From assembly GCA_023362775.1 (NCBI GenBank), contig JALMGJ010000008.1, forward strand, positions 35,053,501 to 35,117,500: 64,000 bases of DNA, given 5' to 3'. Positions 1 to 11,123 of the stretch are shown in pieces; position 1 is the stretch's first letter; the number at the start of each line of letters is the position of its first letter. This stretch comes from Charina bottae (Eukaryota; Chordata; Lepidosauria; Squamata; Charinaidae). The notes under the pieces are model-generated. The model was not told where the DNA came from. It did not search any database and saw only the letters and a list, made by a program, of their open reading frames with translations. The position numbers and the translations under genes are program-made.

Positions 1-3000
1 AAATACCTGCTACTGTGTGTGTGTATGTATATATAGTCTTAAGCCACTGATATAAAAAAGAAATGGTATCTGTTTTTGTATCTGTGTGTATGGTATGTGT
101 TCTCCCTCCCCCCATCAAGGCATTTTGCCCTCTAAGCTTTTCTAAAATGCCTCTGGCAAATGGTGACTCAAAAAATAAAAGAATGATTAGACTACCATGA
201 ACTCTCTCCATATTGGCATTGTTGATGTTTTCCTTTCTTTTCTTTTCCTTTCTCGTTTACCATATGATAGAAATCTCCTGCCTGATTTTCTACTGCACTG
301 CTCCAGTAATAGGGATAGGATGAATTTTATTACAGATTTGTTTCCACATAGCCATTTTGCCATTCCTGAGAACTACTGCATTACAACTGAGGGATTTTAG
401 GGTTAGAAATTTGAAATGAAAAATTTTAGTGCCATAGTTAAAATTCAGTAAGCACTCAATAAACTGGGGAACAGCTCCTTTTTATTTTACATTTTATAGA
501 AAGCTTTTTTCAATATGTGTGAATATATGGATTGCATTTATATTATAATGGGCAAATATTGCTTTCTAAAAACATACATAACGTATTTGGATCCTCTTTG
601 TTCTCTTTTGTGTAGAGTTATACACCATTAGGGACCAGCTAAAACCACATGCAGGAGTCACAGTTACAATAATAATGATATAGCCATAATCTATCAGTCC
701 TACAACCACAAGATTTATCCTCTTGGTCATCAAATGCCAAAGCTTTAATGCCTAATAACTTGATTATGGAACAGATGGTTATGAGCAATTCCATGTTTGC
801 TGCCCATGAGAAGAATCAACCACAACAAAGAGGGCTATTACTAATGTCCAGTTTTTTAAAAATCAAATACATAAATGAAAAAACCAAACAAACAAACAAA
901 AAAAGCTTGTCCATGAGAGTCTACAGTGACAAGCTCATGAAAAAAACAGACCAGAATACAGCACAGAAACATGGAATGAGCTACACAATTATATGAAATA
1001 CATTTTCACTGGCTATTTCATGTTCATGTTTGTGATTAATAGTGACAAACTACAGTCATTGGGCAAGGTGTTATCAAATAAATAACAACTAAAGGTGTCA
1101 ACAACTAAATAGCTGTAGATAATACTTTTTGAAAGAGAATTTTATATGACCACCTATCTCTAAGGCATAGTATCCTACCAGTTGAGAAAAAAACAACAGT
1201 CGTACCTTGCTGGCAGAACCACTGAGGATCCCCCGAAGAATGCAACATCTAACTTCAAAAACAAAGATCTAGCAGCAGACAGATAGAATATTAACACCTG
1301 GTAATAGTTTAGAAATTTTACTTTGCTTCATAAATAATTTCAGCAATAAATGTGTCATGCATCCAGTCCAAGTACAATCTGGATATACAATTTGGCCTTA
1401 CAATAAAGAGAAAGACAGATCTAATTGTGCATGTGTGATGCTCTTTTTGGAGAGAGAGAGCGATACAATGTAAGAAACTGCTGGGCTTTAAAATAAAAGA
1501 TGCAATTTCCCAAATTAAGTATAATAACTTAATACCGCAAAGAGGTGTTCAATTTTAAAAAAAAAGAATCCCTTTTTGAAATTTTTGAGTATTCATGTCT
1601 GTCAACAGTACAATACTTCCATGATAAATTAAGGCAACAGCACTTCTTTTCTCTCCTAACCTTAACATATTAGTCATTAAAAATAACAACAAAAAATCAT
1701 CAGCAGCAAAGTCTTCACAGCCAATAATCCTACCTACTGTATAATTCCTTAATAAGGTAGGTTGTTAAACAATATACTCAATACTTCATAGAATGTAACT
1801 GCTCTGCAATGTCCATTCTATCTTACTCCATATACAATTAAGTTTTCTTTCTTTTTTCAAAATCATCTACTAGTCTTCCATAAACTTCCAGTCTACTATG
1901 CAACAATATCATTAGCCTTATTTCCTAAATCTCCCAAAGAATGCAACTAATGTAAAACTGTATATAGATAAGTTGTGAAGTACTATTGGGAGAAATGAAA
2001 AGACAGTATTTCAGCCAAGCAAATTAGTATGGGATATAGATTTCCAAGAAGGACCTCTACCTTTTGTCTTATGTAACCCAGATGCTAAAAGTTCACAAAT
2101 GTCAGATAGGACCATCAAATGAGTGCTTAGCAGTTTGTCATGCAATCTGCCATTAGAAGGGGAAAATGCATGGACCTTTATTCCTGCAAAACCTCCATTT
2201 AAAGTATCTGGCCTTAGGTGAAATCACAGGCTGAAGAAGCCACCATTATAAATTAATTGGTTCCCTGCTGAAATAAGAGCCAGCACCAATCAACTAAGTC
2301 AAGCAAAGAAACAATTTGATTTAGTGACTTAGTCTTCATATGCAAATGGAGTTGCATACAAATGTTCTGGAGGGTTTATCATAGCCCATTTTATTTTGCT
2401 GGTAAGGTCTGATCTGCTTGTCCTTTGCTACCTAGATACAGTAGATGGATAGATAGATTTCAAGAGATTTACATATCAATCTGCTTTCTCCCGTGGAAAA
2501 GACTTATCTTTTTTAAAAATCTATGTCTACGATTGTGTTAGCAAAATCAATGACTGTTACAGAAAAATTGAAATCTTAGATATTTCGCTGTCTAGGTAAG
2601 TCCCACTGAAAAGAATAGTGCACTATTATTACACAAACCTATACTTACTTATCTAGTTAAGCCTTTATGAAGTGAATGGGACTTGCTATTGAACAGACAT
2701 TTAATCTTTCAATACTATGATTCAGTGATCGCTGGCTCAAAACTTTCAAAGCGAACATGATTGTGCACCTCCATTCCATGCTCTGAAGCAGATCGGAGTA
2801 GTAGCTGAATCAACCCTTGATATAGGAAGTTGTTTCTATCCCACTTATATGGTAAGTTTGGGGAATTCATGAAAGATCTTGCAACATTTATAATTTTGGC
2901 CCTGTTTCCCAATGCTGCCACCTAGCCAACTCAGAGATATTTTCCTCTCTCTTCTTAATGGTAAATTCAGTGCTCTACATGCACTTCTTCTGCCTCTACA

Positions 3001-4588
3001 TTTTGTGCCAACATTTCTTTTCAACTTCTTCCCCTTTACTTGTTTTCCTGATGTTTTTGGAAATTCTGGAACAGAGTAATGTTAACCTTCTATCCCTTCA
3101 TTATTTTTAGCTAAAAGCATGGGGGGGGGGAGAGAGAGAGATTTCACCATTTGAGAGCACCCTCTTTTAAATCAGCTGGGGATTCAAAACACACAAATTG
3201 GAAAGTTTAATTTTTTTCTACAAATTCAAGTGTGCATTCACATTTCTGTGTATCAGTAGGGGTTTAAAAGGCTTCTCAGTCCTATCGGTGCACAGCGACA
3301 GGCTTAGAAAGGTTCTTTCATTCACTTTACAATATCTAAAGGACACTGGAATAGGAATAAGTATATGAGTGATGCCTTTTAACATAAGCAGATTTGGGGT
3401 ATTGCTATATTTGCCTGTCACACAGGACCACCAAACAACCACATTTTGCCTTAAGAAATTATGCAACCCCAAATATTAGTTAGCTTATAGTTTGGGGTGC
3501 TATGCAAACCCAGAAAATTGGGTAAATTGCATAAATCAGGATTAATCATGATATAACTGATCATGCAAAACACTACCAGCCCCAAAGTGGAAAATAGTGT
3601 TAAGGAATGATCCTTAAGGGTGAAATGTTTACTAGGGATGTAGCCATTTCTTCCAAGTAGCAATATGACCTGAAAAGCCCAAATGATTCAATCCTGGGAG
3701 AGGGTAAAACTGCTCAGAAGAGACGTAAAGGTCTTCATCAGAGAACAGTCAGTGTCTAAAACAACTCCAATATCAACCTTACTCTGTTGTCTGGATCCTG
3801 ATTTCTAGTTTCTTGACTGTGCTTGACCTCACTTGGATTTCCAAACTACATGTCTGCTGTGTAATTATTCCAAACAGATTCTGACTACTTTGGAACTGAC
3901 CCCAGAATGCTTCTCACATCACACACATGGTTTCCATGCTTCCAAGTTCTTAATTAACTTGATCTCTTGGTGATTCAACCTTGGCTGTTGAACTTGACTC
4001 AGCTTCACTCCCTATTTGCTTGGTGCTGGCCTTAGACAAAATGTGATGGAACAGATCTGATTAAAGTTAAATATTATTGGCTAGCTTTCCATTAAAAATG
4101 CCAGGGTATTATTGTCTTAGAACACAGCTGTCAGTTGCCGTCTAAATGCCTATATCTCCAGCTGAGGAGGATGAGGAAAAGAAGAAGGGGGGGAGGGATC
4201 ATCTCCTATTGCAAATGGTGTTTCACAGGATGCTATGTATATATTATACAGCAGCTGAGGACCATGAAGGGCAAAGACAGCTCTGCAATTGGGCTTTTTA
4301 ATATTACCAGTGACAGCCTGGGCTCCCTTTATATACTATTGCTGTCCATGTCAAAGACACACAGCTAGTTTATTGCATTATATTGCCCTTTTATTATAGA
4401 TAATAAGAGGCAGCTGAACTACCAATAAGGGCAGACAAAGCACTGAAATTTCACTTCCTTCATTTGACAGGACATCCACTTTGCACAGATCTGCTATTCT
4501 CTCACATTGAAGACTGTTGTACATTTGATTGTATAGCAAGGACTTTTGAATGCACAATATCAGGGACAAGTCATAAATATCTATCTCC
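1..4588. other. AT-rich stretch, no gene recognised
   Basis: No open reading frame here resembles a known protein, and the ORFs present are short and chance-like. Small features only: a TG/TA run at the start, a CAAA-rich patch near 885-900, and a G11 tract followed by AG repeats at 3121-3140. A pair of facing motifs at about 2598-2685 (AAGTCCCACTGAA, then GAATGGGACTT) resembles the arms of an old inverted-repeat element. The stretch is probably intergenic or intronic. Confidence 0.6.
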
Positions 4589-4596
4589 CTCTATAA

Positions 4597-4902
4597 GAGC
4601 CGTTCTCAACTTTTTGACCCTGGAGGAACCCTTGAAATATTTTTCAGGCCTCAGGGAACCCTTGCACATTCAGGCTCAAATAGGCCAGAAGTTACAGAAT
4701 TATTATATTTGTTTCATGGGTAGGCCTGTATATATGCATTAACAGTGTTCTTAAACTAAAAATAAAGAATGAAACTTACCTCTTTAATGTGAAATTACCT
4801 GAAATTGAAATAATTTTTTAATAAATCATGATCTCCCAGGGAACCCCTAGTAACCTCTCATGGAACCCTAGGGTTCCATGGAACCCTGGTTGAGAAACCC
4901 TG
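4597..4902. mobile_element. Non-autonomous hAT DNA transposon, 306 bp
   Basis: The ends are inverted. The left end reads GAGCCGTTCTCAAC and the right end, reverse-complemented, reads CAGGGTTTCTCAAC, the classic hAT CAG-G-TTCTCAAC terminus. Flanks CTCTATAA (4589-4596) and GTCTATAA (4903-4910) match at 7 of 8 bases, as expected of an 8-bp hAT target duplication. The interior repeats the theme GGAACCC, with no coding potential for a transposase. The decayed left TIR and imperfect duplication indicate an older insertion than the 10.8 and 29.5 kb copies. Exact family not assigned. Confidence 0.8.
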
Positions 4903-5089
4903 GTCTATAATATATGTGCCTTTTTTAAAGAAAAAAAAATCTGCATATAACCATGTGACCTGAGATAAGGATTTTATTTATTTAACATTACTTAGACTTG
5001 TAGGCCACTTCAGTGGTAGCTGATTCTAAGAGGCAAGCGCTCCACTTTAATAACAAAGATATTTAAAAATATAAAACAATGATATTAAC

Positions 5090-5325
5090 TGTCCTTCCTC
5101 TACCTATCCTCATAGCTTTCTGGAAGGAAATGAAAACAGGGCTGTTTTGGAGGACCTGTGGGGACTACCTATTATAAAGTGACTCCACTTTTAAATTGTG
5201 ATATTTTAGTTTTGTATTTTTATATATTTTTAATGTTTCCAATTGGTACACTGTATTTAAACTCTGTAAGCTGCCTAGAATTTGCCTGGTTTCTGGTGGG
5301 CAGATAAGTCTCATCAATCAATCAT
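5090..5325 (+). mobile_element. Decayed L2/CR1-group LINE 3' end (tentative)
   Basis: The segment near 5110-5165 can be read as a degraded version of the C-terminal sequence of L2/CR1-type ORF2 proteins. It is followed by a tail with TAAGCTGCCTAGAATT and GGTGGGCAGATAAGTC, which resembles the CCGCCCAGAGTC...GATGGGCGG hairpin seen in clearer copies at 23.8 and 36.6 kb. It ends in TCAATCAATCA. The similarity is weak and the call tentative. Confidence 0.35.
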
Positions 5326-5330
5326 TCTAT

Positions 5331-8300
5331 ATCCTAATGCACCTTGAAAACAATCTTTCAAGCTATTTCTTTCATCATCAAGGTTTGATGACTTTGTGCT
5401 GATCCTTGTATGAAAATTTCATTAACCTTTTAAAAGAAAGTCTTACTATCCAGTAACTTGGTGAGTTTGCTTACCCAGTGTACACATTTTAAGATTGGTT
5501 GACAGGAAAATGAGAGTACTGTCTTGGAATGGAGCTGATTGGGACCTACAGAAGGCTTTCTCTGGAACGGAACCCTTTTGATGATTTCTGTATCTTCATG
5601 ACTACAGAAACTGGAGTAAGAGGGCAGCTGGAAGGCCAACTTCAATCTGAATTGATCTGGGAGTTTTGAACTCCACAAAGTGCCTGAGTAGGGTGGGGAT
5701 TTAAAGTCAAACTGTCAGTCTGGCTTTTCCAGGCTTTCAGAAGTCTAGGTTCTGGTACAGAATAAATAGACAAACCGCTGGGTCACTCCAGACACTAAAT
5801 TTGAAATCATTAGTGCAGTAGAGCTAACCAATCAGTGTCAATTAAACTAGACACTCATATTTACCAACTAATGAAAATCAATAACATTCTGCTTTAGCTG
5901 ATGGGGCTGTTGTTTTCAGCACTACAAGAGTGAGCTGAGTTTTCTTCTTCATTGATGTATGGTTCTTAACAAATGTATGGTTCTTAACCAATCTCTTCAA
6001 AGCTTATTAGGTGCTGAAAAGAAAGTGAAATGAAAAGGAAAGGAGTGAGAGGCTGCAGGCACACAGAAAACTGAGTGTAGCAGAGCCTCTGTATGTGTTA
6101 CATTGATGGGTCCAGCTTAGAGGAAGAAAGGAATTCACAGATTTGATTGGTTACTGACTCTCTTCAGCATTCTGTGATTCGCTCATACCTTGTGTGGGCT
6201 TGGCTAGTTTTACTTTCCTAAGATTTCAACATAGAAAATAATGCAATGGTCAGATAATAAAGCAAGAATGTTGGCATTCTGTTGAGTGGCTTTTGTTTGG
6301 CTGCCTGCTTTTCAGAACTTCAGTTTTTTTTAAAGGTAACTATATTATAGTAGTAGAGCAGAGCACAATAGTAGAGAAGTAGTAATATAGAAGATCACAG
6401 GTTTATTACTCTGTATCTCCAGGTAGAGCTGTGAAATACCCTTGTTTGAAATGGTGGAAAGTCACTCTCAATCAATACTTTAGTAGTTCCTGTATGGAGA
6501 TAAGAACTGGATTAATTTCACGTTGTAGCCAATTTCTCCATTCATGAGTAGTTGAAAATGAATGTCAATGAGTTTTGCTTATGAATGCTACAAATTCTCT
6601 TGATGTTAAAGAAGTTTGGGGGAGAATGCTGGAAGGCTGCCATATGGATATGGAAAATGAGTAATCCTCACTCACAGAACATTGCAGAACAATGTTTTGA
6701 ATCTTGCTCTATGTTCTTCATGGAATTCAACATGCTGGTGCAGACATTTGGGGGGGAAATTCTTTCACCATCTTTTAAATTACTCTGCATGGGAAATGGG
6801 GGTGGGATGGGGTATATTGTCCTAATATTAATATCTGCAGTTCATCTCTTGCACACTGATCAAATTCTTCAGGACTCCTCCATAAGGGTTACTTCATTTT
6901 CACTCAAACAGTATGTGGAAATGAATACAGCGGTAACAATGAATATGGCAGATTGTAGACCGAATTTCTATTTCCATTTCAGTTTAAAGAGAACTTCTTT
7001 AACCATTATGAGAAAGATTTGGAAGATGAATAAAGGAAGAAGCAAACATGACAGTAAGAAACTTACCTTGTATGGGTTAAAGAAAATTGTTACTTCCTTT
7101 CATATGAATCATTGATTTTGTGAGGAAATTTAATTTAAAGAAGCATGAAGCACCAAATGAAAATCTGTTTAATGAATACAACTCAATTGTGTTTTTAATT
7201 TAGCCTGCCTCTAGGACCAATAAGAGGGACTTAAAAGGCAAAGCAGTGAGCTAATGAACAAAACCAAAAAGACAATCAGAAGTTTTAACAGAATTACATT
7301 CCTAAGACTTTCATGAATGGCTTTGAAATGTGCTCAGGTACAGTCTAATATTTCCAGTATTTTTTAAATAATTACTGTTTTTGAAAACTTTGGTTCTGTT
7401 AAGAGCAGTTTCCATGGAAACAAGAAAGAACACCACAGCCATTGGCAACACAAATAAAGGTTTCTATATACTTAGTCCATTATAAGGAAAATAAAGGGCA
7501 GGCTCTAAGTTAATGGCTAATTATCGTTATCTTATTCTTTAGGAATAAGAGAAAACAGACACACTGAATATTAACTCTCATCTTAGAGATTCTGCCAACC
7601 CTTCCTTATTGAAAAGATCTTTTCACATATCCCAAATTTAGGAATGTACCATTTGTTTCCTTTTAAAAAGGAACTTTGAATTCCATGAGGCTTAGTTATG
7701 GTAACCATGGATAGAACTGGATGGCTGATGCTGAAGCCAATCTACACCACTCACAGAAGATCCATATGAATTAATCTATTTCAGAACAATTCCTCCATAT
7801 TTTTCCCTCCCTGAATTAGAGAGACTAATCTCTTTTAATGGAGATTAGGAAACAGATTACATTTGAATGCAAAGAACCCAAGAAAATGCAAGTTGAGATC
7901 TTTGTTGAAATCAATTCAAGACTCAACAGTTTGAAGTTTCTGTTCTGAGCTTAGTGATTTGTTGAGCTTCATATGGTATGTATGTTTGGGTCACAAGATT
8001 CTCTTTAGTACAGGAAAAAAATAAGAATGATTTTACTTTTATTGATTTACAGTCAAAGACCAAAACCAAGAATGATCAATATCAACCCTGTGTCTGGGAA
8101 ACATTCAAGATTTTCTGGCTTGGCTAAGTGTGCCAACTGGTATTCATATTAAGCAACTGACCTTCTCCTCTCATAGATTTATATTTTCTTTTGGAATGTC
8201 AGACTCCAGGTTTTTTTTTTTACCATCCGCATACTTTAGGGATCTCATGTTAAAGTTCATAGTGTCAAGATCTATAACTGAGGGAAGCCTTGCTTTGAAA

Positions 8301-10837
8301 ACTGGAACTCTCTCCCTCCCCCCCCCCAATATTCTATCTAACTGGCAAAGTAATTTACCCTAAACAGGAGTTGGCTGTGTGATGCCCATTAATTTCAACA
8401 TGGCCACAGATATCTCCCTCTGTTCCTGCCACATTTCCTGCTATATCTGATTTTAACTCTGTTTCAAGCTTCATTCAGTGAATTAAAAAAGGAAAACTGA
8501 CATGCTGCAAAGTCCCAGCTTCTAGACATGCCTCTGTACCCAGATGTGTCCCATTCTTTGAACATAAAATCTATGGAAAGCTGCAGCTCACTGTTTGGAT
8601 GTACAGTATGTCCTGTAAAATGAACAAATAGGCAGGTGGGGATTTTGGTGTGTGTGTGTGTGTTGAACAATGTGACACAGAGTACCATTACCACTTTGAC
8701 TTTAGGTAAATGGGTGTTTCATGACAGCCCTTTCATGAGCATACCCATTACATGCTTTCCATTTTCCAAACATGCCCACCAGCATCCAAATGGTTACCTA
8801 TCCATGTTTAAGATGATACAGAAAACTTAGTTATGCTTTTAGGCCCTACTTGGGGCCATAAGAAACATACTTGGGTTCATTCAATGGGCATAATAATAAC
8901 CCAGCCATTATAGGTAAGTGCTTTTACTTCTCTGAAGAAATAAAGTAACAAAATAATTGGGTTGAAAGATACACTGCATGTCAATGCAGCAACTACATTC
9001 TGGAGACAAACTGGATGATCTTAAAGACAACAGCCTAATTGATAAGAATAAGCAGGCAAAAGGTCTATAGTCTTGCTCACTTCTCCCCCCCCCCCCCCGT
9101 TTTCTTCGCAGTTTGCAAAAAAGCATTTTCAGTTTTGTCTGACTTGGGAAACCAGAATTGTGGTGTCCAGCTAGTAAAGCAGTAACTAACTTGATATCCT
9201 GATTTTCAAACAAATGGTGGTTAACACAAACCACAGATTCCTATATTTAAGAAGAAAATGGACATGCAATTAAATATTTTTATTATATATGTTTTGGATG
9301 TTTTTTAATACATGGGAGAAGATTCAACCACATATTTCCCTTCCACTCTTTTGAAACAGTTAGACAGTTGGTGTATAGTCGCAATTATTCTGTAGCAAAA
9401 GGCAGGGTCCACCGTACAAGTGAATGGATGAAATGAGAGATTCTAAAGATTTCTTTGGAGTCAAGATGGGGATAGGTCCTTCTGTAAAAATCACTGCAAT
9501 TCTACAAATTGCAGTGTACAAATTGTCCAACAAAATTGTACAAATTCCAGGGCTTAGGACTGAGAAAAAATACTGTAGAACTTGTGGAAGTATGAAATGG
9601 CTCAGTGGAGCCAAGAAGTCTTTTCATCTTATTTGCTGCAAATTCCCATAATTCCCCTCTCTTCCCTGTTCAAGGCTGAAGAAATGACAGCAATGAAAAG
9701 AACAAACTGGTGGGTCAATGGAAAAAATCACATTCTTCAATCTCCTCCCCTTGAATCTGAATCCATTTCTGAGTCCGAAAGAAGAAAACTCAACAACAGG
9801 AGAAACAACACTTTAGTTAATGGTAATAACTGTTAAACCAAGACTATTTACTAGCACCCCCCCCCCATCTTCTTTTTCTCTTCATTCCCAAGATAGACAT
9901 TACCCCCGCCCCTCAAATCTGTAATGGCTGGAACGGTGTTTTGTGTGTGTCTCCACTATAATATGAAATACATTATATGTGCAATTTATTTGACTTTTCC
10001 TTCCCCCCCCCCCCCAGTTTTCAATAAAATTCAAAACCAGGCATATATACTGTATGTTGACTGAGATCTGGTGCAATGTCAATATCATCAATAGCTCCAT
10101 CATAGCAGGTATTTTGAACGTTATTTTTCTTTTCCTCCTGGATATGTACATTGCTAGAAGTTTCAGATTACTACCCCATTTGTATTGTTCTCATCAGTTC
10201 TTTCATTGCCCAGCAATGAAATATCCATAGCAGCAAACTTCTCAAGCTATGCCCTTAGATTTTCTAGCTCAGCATAATCTACAATGAAGGGCCGCAGCTT
10301 CTCAGACAAGAGCCTTTCCCAAGAATGGGCAAATCTCTCAAGTTAAATTTTGCTCAGGTTGTCATTTTTCCAAACTTGGTTCCATTCTATTTCTTCATCA
10401 GTTTGCCATTTTTTTAAAGTCAGCATGAAAACTGATACATATCTTCATGCACATTTGTCTGAATATACATATTTTTAAATGTATTTTCCCCAAATGTGTG
10501 CATTTTTACACTGTTTTGGTAAATTATTTTATTTTCCCCTAACCTGTTTTCCCATAATCTACACTGTTTTTTTGTACATTATCCAATCAACAAATTGCAC
10601 TGTGAGATTTACAGAACTGAAATTTCAGTATGTAACTGCATTCTAGGTTTGCCTTTAAGGTCAACCCTAACCCTATTTCCAGTTTTTCTCAACTGAACTG
10701 TAGCCCTTTTCTCTGTATGGTTCCCAGGACCAAAGAGTTCCTTTTCACTGTGTGTTGCAGATTTTCCAAAAATAAAGAAATTTCAGTATAAGCAACATCA
10801 GGAAAGAAAGGGGAAAAAAGTAAGTTCTGTCAATAAT
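5331..10837. other. AT-rich stretch with poly-C tracts, no gene recognised
   Basis: No recognised gene or well-preserved repeat. A 176-codon ORF at 6585-7115 on the plus strand has no recognisable domain, no signal peptide and no coding-like context, so I do not call it a gene. Low-complexity features include a T tract near 8213, a TG run near 8648-8662, and C tracts at 8318-8327, 9085-9098, 9857-9866 and 10003-10015. A small perfect inverted repeat (CACTGCAATT, 5-nt loop) lies at 9492-9516. Confidence 0.6.
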
Positions 10838-10845
10838 CTTTAGAG

Positions 10846-11115
10846 CAGGGCTTTCCAAAGTTTTCCCGCGGCAACACACCAAGCGCCGTTGGTGTGTCGC
10901 CGCGGGAAAACCTGGAAGTGCCATCCTTGCGGCAGCGTGCAAAAACCAGGAAGCACTGCTGCCGCTTTCGTTTTTTGTGCGCCGCCGTTGGTGTGTCGCC
11001 GCGGGAAAACCCGGAAGTGCTGATGATGATCAGCGCTTCCGGGTTGTGTGGCGACACACCAGACTGTGTGTGGCGACACACTTTTGTGTCGCGACACACA
11101 GTTTGGAAAGCTCTG
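10846..11115. mobile_element. CpG-rich hAT MITE, 270 bp, copy 1 of 5
   Basis: Termini are CAGGGCTTTCCAAAG on the left and, inverted, CAGAGCTTTCCAAAC on the right. A perfect 8-bp target duplication CTTTAGAG flanks it (10838-10845 and 11116-11123). The interior is GC- and CpG-rich in an AT-rich neighbourhood, with GTGTGTCGCCGCGGG repeated and a central foldback CCGGAAGTGCTGAT / ATCAGCGCTTCCGG. No transposase is encoded, so it must have been moved in trans. Four relatives lie at 26312, 29528, 47801 and 51313. The ORFs through it are by-products of the GC-rich repeat. Confidence 0.92.
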
Positions 11116-11123
11116 CTTTAGAG

